Part shown: piece after piece, positions 22,079-64,000 of the stretch
How the letters are laid out: every line of letters starts with the position of its first letter
How positions within the stretch are numbered: position 1 is the first letter of the stretch
Assembly (NCBI GenBank): GCA_037976565.1
Contig: CP137672.1
Coordinates: forward strand, 36,675,829-36,739,828
Source: Mesocentrotus franciscanus
Lineage: Eukaryota > Echinodermata > Echinoidea > Camarodonta > Strongylocentrotidae
Reading direction: 5' to 3'
Length of the DNA stretch: 64,000 nt
Translations under genes and position numbers: made by a program
The notes under the pieces: model-generated
What the model was told of the DNA's origin: nothing
The model's database searches: none
Seen by the model: only the letters and a program-made list of their open reading frames with translations

Positions 22079-22824
22079 ATATTATCATTCTAGCCCTTTT
22101 CATTTTGGAACTACTATTGACCTGTAACTATCAGATGGTGGCCATTTTGGATTTGACAAATATGACCAGTATGGCAGCCCCATGGAGACCTAAAATCGAT
22201 GAAAGAACATCATAATCAGATTCTCTGACCCCGAAAACCCCGTATATATATATATATATATAAACTGTTATCATACTAGCCATTTCCTTTCGTAACTACA
22301 CTTGACCTGTAACTCAGATGGCGGCCATTTTGGATTTGACAAATATGACCAGTATGGCAGCCCCATGGAGACCTAAAATCGATGAAAGAACATGATAAAC
22401 AGATTCTCTGACCCCGAAAACCCCATAAATATATAAACTATAATCATACTAGCCCTTTTCCTTTCGTAACTACGCTTGACCTTTAACTCAGATGGCGGCC
22501 ATTTTGGATTTGACCAATCTGACCAGTATGACAGCCCCAAGGAGACCTCAAATCGATGAAAGAACATTATAATCAGATTCTCTGACCCCTAAAACCCCAT
22601 AAAAATATATAAACTTTTATCATACTAGCCCATTTCCTTTCGTAACTACACTTGACATTTAACTCAGATGGCGGCCATTTTGGATTTGCCCAATATGGCG
22701 GTCCCAGAGGGCGCCCTTCTTGGCGCCCGGCAGAAATCGTAAGAGTATGGTATAAGCTACCTCTGGACCAAATTTGGTGCTTTTAGAAGAATCTGCACCA
22801 AAATATCCCTAACAGCCCCCACTA

Positions 22825-25800
22825 GTGTTAATTCTCAGCGTAAGAAGAGAGGGCAGTAATCATACAGGATATTTCACCAAACCAATATGTCATTACCTGT
22901 ATTAACATTATGTCAATGAGGAATTAGTGAACGAATAAGGAGACTTATCACATTAAACTACTTTATCAAATATAACCAGACCATGGCTTGGGAGACGGAT
23001 ATGTTTAAAGGCAGAATACTAAAAGGTTTAAGAGAAAAGGTAGATTTTGATGACACCGTGTCGGGACTCTTTGTTATTGTTGTTGTTCAGTGTTGTTGTA
23101 GTTGTAGTTGTTGTTGTTGATGTTGTTGATGTTTTTATTGTTGTTTTCGTATATATGTATATATAATCCATGCTTTCTAACTCTGGCAAATTTCATATCA
23201 CTAGCACAATACCGTGTTCTGATAATAATAAATGTATAAAATGTATATTGGGGACATATATCATGTCTATTAGTGAACATATAATGATTGATATTGCGGC
23301 GTCATCCAATCGTTTAAGAATTGTGTGCGATGGAATGGAGGGGAGCGTAAACTCATTTATCGGAAATATACACACCGTAATGATATTATGACGCAATGAA
23401 CAACAAAGGTGTTTGGAGATCAACACCCCTATTTTAAACCTTACTGAAATTCTTTAGAATGATTCCACAGCATATACAAGCATTGCATGTACATAAACGT
23501 GAATATGATAATAAAATACGAAAATATCGAAAATTCGAACTCGAAGTGCCTCTATTTGGAGTCTTCTTCTTCTTCTAAGCATTATTCTCAAGACTGACAC
23601 TCTACCCTTAAAGTTCCTCCATGTTGTATAGAGTCTATCCTTGCCGACAGAGTAATAACAGAGTGCAGCCAAAAGGATATCCTGAGAAAGGAGATCAAGG
23701 GCGTGGGCTACATTCTGACATTCAGTTGGAGGCATCCAAAATATGATTTGGGAACTATAATCTGGAGCCATGGCTAGGTTTTATCATTGTTTAGTGCCGC
23801 ACGCTAATTGAAATATGTATTTTACTTTTGACTTCCATTGTCTTTATTGATTCTAATTCGTTCATTTTACTTTCTTTTTCCTTTCCATGATGTATATCCG
23901 TAACTATGTCCTTCTCTACTCTTTCCTTTGTATCTACTTTGTTATGCTTTTCTCTTCTTTTCACTTTTCTTCGTTAGTGTCATAATTTGGCTAATTATAT
24001 AAATGACCTAGAGCAAGTTTTTTTTTTGCAGCCACTCTGACATTCACTTCAAGACGTAGATACGTATCTCGAAAAATTATATACTATCGAGACAAAAATT
24101 AAGAAGGGCTTGCTCTGTTCGTGTTTGTAAAATTCCTTCTTGCTTTTGTTCATAAATCATGATAATGATTTTCTACAGGTACTCGATTTTGGTAATTTCA
24201 CTTTTATTTCACTTTCTTTCATTGTTCCTCTCTCGCTCTCATTTTCTAAGTGTTCCAATAATTTTGTTTTCCTTTACATTTTCCTTTGTTCTATTCTCCA
24301 TTTCTCTTACATTTATACATGAATGTATACATCTGCTTGTGATATAAAAACACAGGAAGAAAGTGTATGATTGTACTTGAATGCTTTTATTTCTAATGCT
24401 TCTACTCTCCTATATTTCCTAGAGATATGCCAAGAATAATAGAAACCACTTAAGTGGAAAATAAAGAGAAAGCACCTGCCACCTGTATTCCCGTCACCCT
24501 TTGCATTATTTCTAACAGTAACTCACCAAATGGACTCATTGTCGTTACCTGAAAGGACAATGTTATGCTAAACAACACTGGCATCCTGCTACATGTTGTT
24601 TTTGTTTTTGTTGTTATTATTCTAGTCAATCTTCCTACGCCATTTTCCTTTAGCGAATCATAACAGATTGACGCGTCAGCAATTTCCTCCAATTTAACCC
24701 TGCTATGTCGAACCTTAACCCGTCTAATTGGTTCTGTCTTTCAGTAGTAATCAAGCAGGGAAGTCATTACAGCGTACAAATTACATGCTAATTGACAAAC
24801 CATTCTGAGAAACCATCTATGTATGTTATTGGAAAGAAAAACAATGACAAGGGAAATATAATATCATTCCGGTCTTGTTATATATGGACAGACCTATTAA
24901 AAACAAAGAAATTGATTATCTATGTTATGTCAAGTTTAGGTCTTCAGCTCTCGTGTATGTGCTCTCGTTTTTTCTTCAAGAAGAAGAAGTGGACAGACTA
25001 AGAATAATCCTAAGAAGATGTTGAAATTACTGTCAACAAGTAGTTTCAAGTAAAAGATTCTGGTATTTCTTCAAACTATTTAAGCACTGACAGCTAAACA
25101 TTTTTTTATCCAACAATTATTCATTCCGAAACAAACATGACGAATACATATTCTTCTACAACATGCGAGAAATCGATTAGCAACCAATGTGATAGAATAC
25201 GTCCAGAAGTAATCTTTGATGAACTGATGGCTGTACGCCATCTTTATTTTGATACAAAGATGTCAATGGCATAGGCCTATAGATGACCATGGGAATTAAC
25301 AATAGGTTATTAGGCCCCAACACCGTGTTGTAGTTTTAAGTGAGTCTGGAATTCTGTGTATAGCAGACGATCAACCACATTGTAATTAGTGGAAAATGAC
25401 TCAAAGTCCTCCCGCGTAGTAACTCTACATAGCGCTGCTTCTCCAAACCAAATCATACACTGCCCTCAATTATGCATGTAAACGATAACAGCATGGTTGC
25501 AGCGAACTCCTGGGAATGTTTCCTTCCGATTCATACGATGCCCGATGCTTCACCTTCGCATCGCGTTCTCGTTAAGTCTCAACCAATCAGGTCCCGTTAC
25601 ACGTACCCATCGGCTTAACTCGATAAAGATTTGACCAATCAGAGATATTGTTTGATGAATAAGGGCTTAAGTCTCGTAATCTATAATGGCTACTACCTTC
25701 CGCTTTTTATATGAAGTCTATGTCAAGTTTGTTCTTAGACTGTCAAGGTGGAGGTAATCATTTAATTCATTTAAGAACACTACCCTGTCCTGCAGAGCAA

Positions 25801-26570
25801 TCACTAATTTGTTTAATTGTGCCTACTGTCTTGTGTTTTGAGCTTTCAATACACGCTATTTATAAATGTTTTTAGAAACCCAGAAGCATGTCATAATTGA
25901 GTTTATAATGTAAGAATGAGAGCACTATAGGGTTCCAGGGGTCAACATTTTCAAGCATTTCATTAAGAAGCAAACAAGCAACCAGCTAGCTCCCATATGC
26001 ATGCACTCTTTGTGTTCTTGGACATAGACATGTAGACTGGAAATATGATATTGCAGCTTATTGAACAAGTACAAGTGATTAATATTGCTGTGATAATGTG
26101 CGTTCTATTCAAGTTTTTAAAACTTGTGTGTACATAGCGGAACGAATCATGGATGAAGGTCATTCGACATGATTTCCATCGTGCTTAAAATAAGGTCTCA
26201 AATGTGTTTGTAAATTGTTATACTTATTGGAAGCCATCTTCTTGATGTTTTTCAAATCAGATATCTGTTCTACTTTGGAATGTGGTTTGCATGTAGCAAA
26301 GGTTTTTTTTTGCTGTTGACCAGATAAATACAACTAATTCCTACACAGTAGAAACCTGATTGAGACATGAGAACTACATTCTGCAAACACTCTCGGTCAC
26401 CTACTCACCATACAAGGAGACTCCACTCGTGTCCTTTATATCAATTAAGTGATTCAGCAAATGGGACAGGTGGAAACGAAAGAGGGGGTCTAGGTCTGGT
26501 CACTATAGTAACCTGCTTCAAAATATAATTCAAACAAACTTCATCATCGTCGTGGTCGCGTGGTTGAATA
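22825..26570. other. Intergenic region, no gene recognised
   Basis: Contains a (GTT)n patch near 23072-23130, a pyrimidine-rich stretch 23830-24330 and two CCAAT-type boxes near 25575 and 25635 (ctcaaccaatcagg, tttgaccaatcag) that could belong to a promoter. Open frames such as 23454-23771 and 24450-24692 on the minus strand have no family I can name. Confidence 0.5.
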
Positions 26571-26574
26571 TTAA

Positions 26575-26582
26575 TGACGTCA
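26575..26582 (+). promoter_or_regulatory. Perfect CRE (TGACGTCA)
   Basis: The palindromic CREB/ATF site TGACGTCA lies 46 bp upstream of the ATG of the short ORF at 26629. Spacing suits a proximal promoter element; function is inferred from the motif only. Confidence 0.5.
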
Positions 26583-26628
26583 TTTCCGATCCTTACAATG
26601 GGATGGAAAATGATGAAACTATAACAAG

Positions 26629-26763
26629 ATGGAGAGCTGTCTGAAACTCATTGGAATCCTGCTCGTCATAGCTCTTGATATCAAGACGAATTCATATCCT
26701 CATCCTGAACCCCCAGGGTTTCATCAAGACCTGGTATATTCTATTTCTGTTCTTCAGGTTTGA
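26629..26763 (+). CDS. Short signal-peptide-like ORF or first exon
   Basis: ATG at 26629 has strong initiation context (aacaagATGG). The N terminus MESCLKLIGILLVIALDI is a typical cleavable signal sequence, followed by a polar Pro-rich stretch (NSYPHPEPPGFHQDL). Read through, it stops after 44 codons at TGA 26761-26763. A GT at 26734 (ctg|gtatat, phase 0) or at 26718 (phase 2) could be a donor, making this the first exon of a secreted protein. The phase-2 option could join the acceptor at 27513 in frame with the DCST1-like ORF, but that donor is weak. No homologue recognised; chance ORF possible. Confidence 0.35.
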   Translation: MESCLKLIGILLVIALDIKTNSYPHPEPPGFHQDLVYSISVLQV

Positions 26764-27523
26764 CATTAAGCGAATAATCCTGGGGAAAGTGTCCTAAAAT
26801 AATCCTCGGAACGGATGCTTGTGATATTTCACAGCTAGGTTGGGACTGGGGGTTTATTTCCTCAGGCAAGGCAACCTTAGATCATCTTCTTTGATACAAG
26901 ACATTTAAATCCTAATCAGTTTTGCAGGACATAATTGCTTGAATGTCGGCTGTTCTGGAGAAAAAGGGTTCTTAATCAAGATGTCCAAAGTTTGAAGGAA
27001 ATGTTTGGGGAAAATTTATATGTCAAAAAGCTAATCATTAATAAAATAGCCCTCTTCTATCCCCTATCTCTATCTATACTTCAGACCATCATTTTCTAAA
27101 GGTAGCAATTATGACTATCGTGGATTCGATATTAGAAAGCTGCCGGACAAGTAGATGTCGTGAGAAAGCTATAGTGGTATTGATCCACTACAGTATTGAA
27201 ACGAAAGCACTCTGAATCTATGAAAGATTATGGGACACCAAACATAGTGACAAATAATGTAGAAACAAAAACACTTTGAATCACTATAATACTGATAATA
27301 TGAGTAGAAGAATTTACTATAAATCATTTACTAGCATTTTGTAAATGGAACGTCGAAAGTTCAGTTTTCACAAGACGAAATCAAAGAGACATTTAGACCC
27401 TAGACTTTAATAAATACAACAGGCTTTTTGATGAGTAATTTAGCTTGAGCGTGACAGATTTCATCCATTCTGTTAGATGTTGTTGTTTGCTTTATATTTA
27501 TCATCTGTCACAGTGGGATTGCG

Positions 27524-60080
<32,557 letters not shown>

Positions 60081-60589
60081 TGTGTTTTCGCTAGTTTATA
60101 ATTAAAGACAATTAGAAACATTAAACCGCGATCAATCTACAAGATATGGTATTTCCTATTTTTGTTATTCCGTGCAAATGATTTCAAAACAATATGATGG
60201 CGTATCTGTTTTAAATTCATTTCAAATTTGATGAAATGCTAATGCAGATAATTGATTAAGATTGAAATACATGATAAGATACTTTAAATCGTAGGAAGTT
60301 CCTTCTAGATTAAATAAATTTAGGCAAATCAATCATATTTTGGTTGAAAAAACAACAATTGCGAAAATAGAATTACCAACGAATGTTTTTATTTTTTATT
60401 TATTGTAAATCCGTTTGATGAATCATTTAGGAAAATGAGTATTATAAAGTTATTGATACGTAGTGTATTGTAGAAATAATACGGAAAAAATGGATGTACC
60501 AATGTACAATTTTAAAACTATGTGTACTCACTTAGTAAGTATAATAATGTACTACTCTTAAATTTTTCGTACTCACTTAGCAAGAAACG

Positions 60590-61110
60590 TACCTAAGTAC
60601 TATCCTAAAATTATTTGTGCCAACCTAGTATGAAAGTTGTACTGCACTTCGAATATTCAATAAGAAAGTAACTTAAGTACTACACCTCAATTACTTTACT
60701 TTGTAAGAAAGTAACTTAAGTACTTCATTTCAATTACTTTACTTTGTAAGAAAGTTACTTAATATGTACTACACTTCAATTATTTTACTTGGTAAGAAAG
60801 TAACTTAAGTACTACACTTCAATTACTTTACTTGATAAGAAAATAACTTAAGTACTACATTTCAATTACGTTACTCTGTAAGAAAGTTACTTAATATGTA
60901 CTACACTTCAATTACTTTACTTGGTAAGAAAGTAACTTAAGTACTACACTTCAACTACTTTACTCGGTAAGAAAGTAATTTAATACTACATTTCAATTAC
61001 TTTACTTTGAAAGAAAGTTACTTAATATGTACTACACTGCAATTATTAACTTAGAAAGAAAGTTACTTAAGTACTACTCTGATGTTTTGTTCCATCTTAG
61101 GAAGGGAGCT
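60590..61110 (+). repeat. Minisatellite, ~43-46-bp units
   Basis: taagaaagtaacttaagtac-type units recur near 60661, 60704, 60747, 60793, 60836, 60879, 60925, 60968 and 61009. Two unit lengths alternate: 43 bp, or 46 bp with an extra 'aatatg' variant. It lies about 500 bp after the DCST1-like stop. Confidence 0.92.
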
Positions 61111-62236
61111 ACTAAAGTACTATTTTTTCTCTTTTAGAAAGGTACTAATTTTTTTGTACTACTCTTAGATTGTATAAGCGTATCCTTTATCAAATCATTT
61201 TGTCCTCAGTTAGTGAAACATGTCCTGATGAACTAGACAATTCGTGTCATATAGGTACTACTATATTTGCCGATTAGTATGACAGAGGAATTATGCAGAA
61301 GTAGAAAGACTTTGATGAACTATTTATAGAAATTAAATATATAGACATGATAGGTCGACGTTTATTTACCTTACCATTATATACTATTAATCTCTGCAAT
61401 CGAAGACTTGTGAAGATTTATTAATCTGGAATATGATTAGAACGTTACAAAAATGAACATATAGAAAAGGGAAACGGTGGTTAACCCTTGCTGTATTATA
61501 ATAGTTTGTACAAATCAGGTGTTTGAATTCTTATAATTGTATTTTTTCATGCAATTTCAAATGATATATTATTTCTGTGTACATATTTCTTTTACATTGT
61601 TTTCTTACATGACTTTTTAAACTGATAATAATGAATTCAAGGAAGTACGTTGGCCAGTATAACTTATGGTTGAAGAAATTAGTCCAGTCAACGTATTTGT
61701 TTTTATACACGACCTAAAAGAACTTTACAACTTCAGAACAACTGCTAAAAATAATGATCTTATTCACTTTAATGAATTACAAAAGCAGTTCCTTACGAAA
61801 ACTCGATGTTGATCCATTTTTGTGACATCGTTTTGCGGTTGGTTCACATCATTTATTTTACTACCTGTTACTTGTGTGTTGTGTTGTTCTGATTTATTTA
61901 GTGGAAATAAACTCGGTGGAAGTATACTTGGAACTAATGCATTATCAGTGATTAAAGGAGTAAAACGATGCAGTGCTTAAATAAAATATCCTGGTTTTGC
62001 ACAAATGTAGCTAATCTCCTTGAATATTGTTTGAATTGTTTGACGCTGTTGTTTAAAGTGTTTAAAATGATTATAATTATACGAAGATGACCCGAAGTAG
62101 ATCGTTTCAAAATTGTAATGTTTCATAATATTATTGTTGGTTCTTAGATTTGGACTTGTGTGTATATGGATAAGGCAGAAAACACGCTTTGTACGTATGC
62201 TGCATGTATTTTTATCAAAGAAGTAGGCATATCATG

Positions 62237-62350
62237 CACAATAAGAAATAAAGGTACAATTCTGCTACAATAGCATCACCCTCTGATCTGCCAAATACGC
62301 GTAGATGAATGCAAATCTGCACCCCAATTGCACCTTTATTTCTTAGTGTG
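62237..62350. repeat. Small MITE, 114 bp
   Basis: Terminal inverted repeats cacaataagaaataaaggta... and ...cacctttatttcttagtgtg, about 25 bp with a couple of mismatches, enclosing ~60 bp unique sequence. Confidence 0.8.
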
Positions 62351-62611
62351 TTTACATGGGAAGGGATACAAAAGAAAAGTTATTCATACCTAAAATGATG
62401 TTATTTCATTACTTGTTATATGCTATTTCAGTCTAGGTAATACGATAGATAATTAATTCTGAATTTTTTAAAGATTCATAAGACTAAACTGTTTTACAAT
62501 ATAGTATGTTTAATAATAATAAAGACTCCACGTTCTAAAACAAAAGTACAATTTAAATATAATTTATTCGTAAACTATTTCATAAATAATGACATTCCGT
62601 CGTCATCTAAT

Positions 62612-62750
62612 GAAACTGCTGCTGATGATGATGGTGGTGGTGCTGATGCCGATGGTGGTGGTGCTGATGATGATGCTAATGATTATGCTGATGGTGGTAG
62701 TGCTGATGCCGATGATGGTGATGCTGATGATGCTGCTGATGATAATGAAT
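62612..62750 (+). repeat. (GAT)n/(GGT)n-type microsatellite
   Basis: Interspersed GAT, GGT and GCT triplets; the 83-residue Met/Val/Leu frame across it is low complexity and is not called as a gene. Confidence 0.9.
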
Positions 62751-63372
62751 AATATGTGTTATTGCATAGCGCATGGCATGTGCACGACTCGACGAGAGCA
62801 TGTTGTTAATATTATCACATACCTGAACCAAGTGATTTAGCATATACAGGCTTTTCCTGTATACACGGTATAATTATTTTCGGTCTAACGCGTCAAAAAA
62901 GCCCGTATTCTACTAATTTAGTTAAACCCGACCCTGGGTCTGAAATTTATCGAAAGGAAAACTTAAACCTCAACCTAAATTCATTTGTTAAGCCGAATTC
63001 GCACACAAACCTAAATCCAGCATCGGGTTTACATCTTGAGTATAGTATGGGCCATTGAGTGGATATAACTGTGCTATGTAAAGCGAATGTAAGTGTGGAT
63101 TTCAATCTTTGGTTAGTAGATAGAAAAAAAATGATGTGCCCCGGCTTGTTAAGATTTGCGAATGATCTAAATCGATCGCAAGTTATATCAAAGGCACAAT
63201 GCCTTGTTTCTTATCTGCACAGTTTTTATTGATATAAACCAAATTACTACAAAAGTTTCGATCGATTTGAATAAATCGCAAATTTTGAAACGATGGGGTC
63301 CGGATTTTCTTTCTTTAAATCGTATGAAACCCAACTGCAATTAAACATGGTCACTCCCTTTCTCTACCACAG

Positions 63373-63517
63373 GCTGCAGGGAGAGAACTAGGAAAAGCGG
63401 CAAGGGCCTGTGACGACATCTTAGGATCAGCGTACAGAAGTTGCGATCGGAACTTGAATAATGTCTACATCGATTGCCAAACATTTATGAGAGATAAAAG
63501 GGTCCCAACCTCCGTAG
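63373..63517 (+). CDS. Second DCST1-like ectodomain exon (partial paralogue or alternative cassette)
   Basis: 145 bp between ctctaccacag and gtaatt, the same length and phases (0 in, 1 out) as exon 12 of the DCST1-like gene. Encodes ELGKAARACDDILGSAYRSC, then DCQTFM, with the three cysteines at the same positions and the GS.(H/Y)RSC core kept. Protein identity to exon 12 is partial, so the copy is old. No upstream exons of this copy were seen, and the next exon would lie beyond the window. It is a truncated tandem paralogue, or an alternative 3' module joined to exon 11 (compatible phase). Confidence 0.7.
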
Positions 63518-63654
63518 GTAATTTATCTTGAAAGAAGATCAATATCTCATGCTACTTGTCTGCTAAGAAAGCGAGTAATAATTCAGTTGAAGATGCCACA
63601 AGTCAAATACGGCAAATGTACGGCTTTATGTCTTATCCGAAGGATTTGGTAATG

Positions 63655-63755
63655 AGGATCAATGCCTTACCAAGGGACTTTATCGTGCTTGAACTTTATT
63701 TCGAACCCGGGACCTCCCGGTTATTGGAACACTGATATACCACTTAGCCATCATT
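63655..63755 (-). mobile_element. tRNA-derived SINE fragment
   Basis: On the minus strand an A box (TGGCTAAGTGG, 63750-63740) and a B box (GGTTCGAAATA, 63707-63697) are followed by cttggtaaggcattgatcct, a common SINE2 body phrase. A functional tRNA fold is not evident. Confidence 0.6.
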
Positions 63756-64000
63756 GATAACTCATAGGGTTACACGACAGTAACTAGTAGAAGTTAAGAT
63801 TTGACTGATGAATTGACGCTCGACACAGGATACAAAACATATAATTGAATAGTGCGAATTCATCATTAATTTTGCTCGTATCAAAATGTATGCATGCTGT
63901 TCTACTATAGCCCACTTGACCAAAGATCTACCAGATAGGTTCACGAGACTGGAGAGACCGAAGAGATAGTTTTGATCTCGTTAGCCTGCGGTCTTGCGCG

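Larger units (their letters stand above)
21119..22085 (+). mobile_element. Nested ~970-bp insertion with a Crypton/DUF3504-like 5' exon
   Basis: This block interrupts one 174-bp unit. It holds a short open reading segment at 21436-21525 resembling the N terminus of KIAA1958/QRICH1/ZMYM-type DUF3504 proteins (Crypton-derived tyrosine recombinases), GC-rich palindromes (ccgcggccgcgg near 21640; gtagtctagactac near 21655) and a long terminal hairpin. The recombinase core is missing, so it would be an internally deleted, non-autonomous copy. Class assignment rests on one short motif and is tentative. Confidence 0.45.
16772..22824. mobile_element. Composite fold-back element with tandem-repeat arms
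   Basis: The two ends are inverted copies: tagtgggggctgttaggg at 16772 and its complement ending at 22824, followed inward on both sides by a shared ~150-bp terminal module (gcagattcttctaaaagcac; gcgccaagaagggcgccct) and then tandem ~174-bp units. Total length is ~6.05 kb. GTG occurs next to both ends and could be a 3-bp target duplication. Inside are a truncated Ty3/Gypsy copy (minus strand) and, in the right arm, a nested ~970-bp insertion. No transposase that could move the whole unit was seen. The structure resembles Foldback/TIR-array elements; mobilisation class is unknown. Confidence 0.75.
20880..22824 (-). repeat. Right-arm tandem array, inverted to the left arm, interrupted
   Basis: Inverted units carry the complement of the left-arm phrase (ggcggccattttgga-type) at about 21004, 22135, 22316, 22492 and 22668. 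Spacing is regular (about 176-181 bp) except between the first and second, where an insertion (about 21119-22085) splits a unit inside 'aactgttat|catactagccc'. The outer end matches the left terminal module. Confidence 0.88.
60081..63372. other. 3' flank of DCST1-like gene and spacer before the duplicated exon
   Basis: Holds likely polyadenylation sites (ATTAAA near 60101, AATAAA at 60313-60318), a minisatellite, a MITE and a GAT-rich microsatellite. I looked for copies of exons 9-11 before the duplicated exon 12 and saw none. Confidence 0.5.

Noticed and set aside
16921..22824. Regularly spaced repeats considered as a CRISPR array
   Set aside because: Units are ~174 bp with no unique spacers and lie in a spliced eukaryotic genome; they are transposon arms.
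23454..23771. 105-codon minus-strand frame with WRNFKGRVSVLRIMLRR
   Set aside because: No recognisable domain, no supporting splice partner, and an AAG microsatellite inside; may be part of an unknown repeat.
24450..24692. 80-codon minus-strand frame containing an exon-like 66-bp segment (VTTMSPFGELLLEIMQ)
   Set aside because: Acceptor and donor exist, but no neighbouring exons or homology could be found.
62589..62840. 83-codon frame of Met/Val/Leu repeats
   Set aside because: Low-complexity translation of a GAT/GGT microsatellite, despite mimicking a membrane protein.

Overview
This window is eukaryotic, intron-rich, AT-rich nuclear DNA with metazoan GT-AG splice signals, tRNA-derived SINEs, fold-back elements and very many microsatellites. 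The gene content (C-type lectin, SEC14-like lipid-transfer protein, DC-STAMP-domain sperm-type membrane protein), a Ty3/Gypsy fragment and frequent 'taggccta' words suggest a marine deuterostome, most likely an echinoderm such as a sea urchin. The species cannot be fixed from sequence alone.

Layout. Positions 446-772 (+) hold the last exon of a C-type lectin. Positions 3423-13064 (-) hold a complete 12-exon SEC14-like gene (CRAL-TRIO plus GOLD domains, 446 aa); all splice phases join without error. Its introns carry a palindromic MITE, a tandem duplication and long CT/GA tracts. Positions 13065-16771 hold no gene I recognise. Positions 16772-22824 form a roughly 6 kb composite fold-back element. 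Its inverted arms are tandem ~174-bp repeats; between them lies a truncated, frameshifted Ty3/Gypsy copy (LTR, primer-binding site, gag, protease, part of RT), and a ~1 kb element with a Crypton/DUF3504-like first exon is nested in the right arm. At 26575-26763 a CRE-like site precedes a short signal-peptide-like ORF.

From 27524 to 60080 (+) runs a 13-exon DCST1-like gene. The joined exons give 1462 codons with every phase compatible: an unusually long, disordered ~825-residue N-terminal region, then a multi-pass DC-STAMP membrane domain and a C-terminal cysteine-rich RING-like finger. An ~18 kb first intron contains a possible alternative first exon at 40087. Downstream, at 63373-63517, a diverged copy of exon 12 with the same length and phase points to a tandem paralogue or an alternative 3' cassette continuing beyond the window.

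The genes are independent eukaryotic units rather than an operon. The points most worth a second look are the DCST1-like N-terminal extension, its duplicated ectodomain exon, the composite fold-back element, and the complementary CT/GA tracts flanking an in-frame SEC14-like exon.
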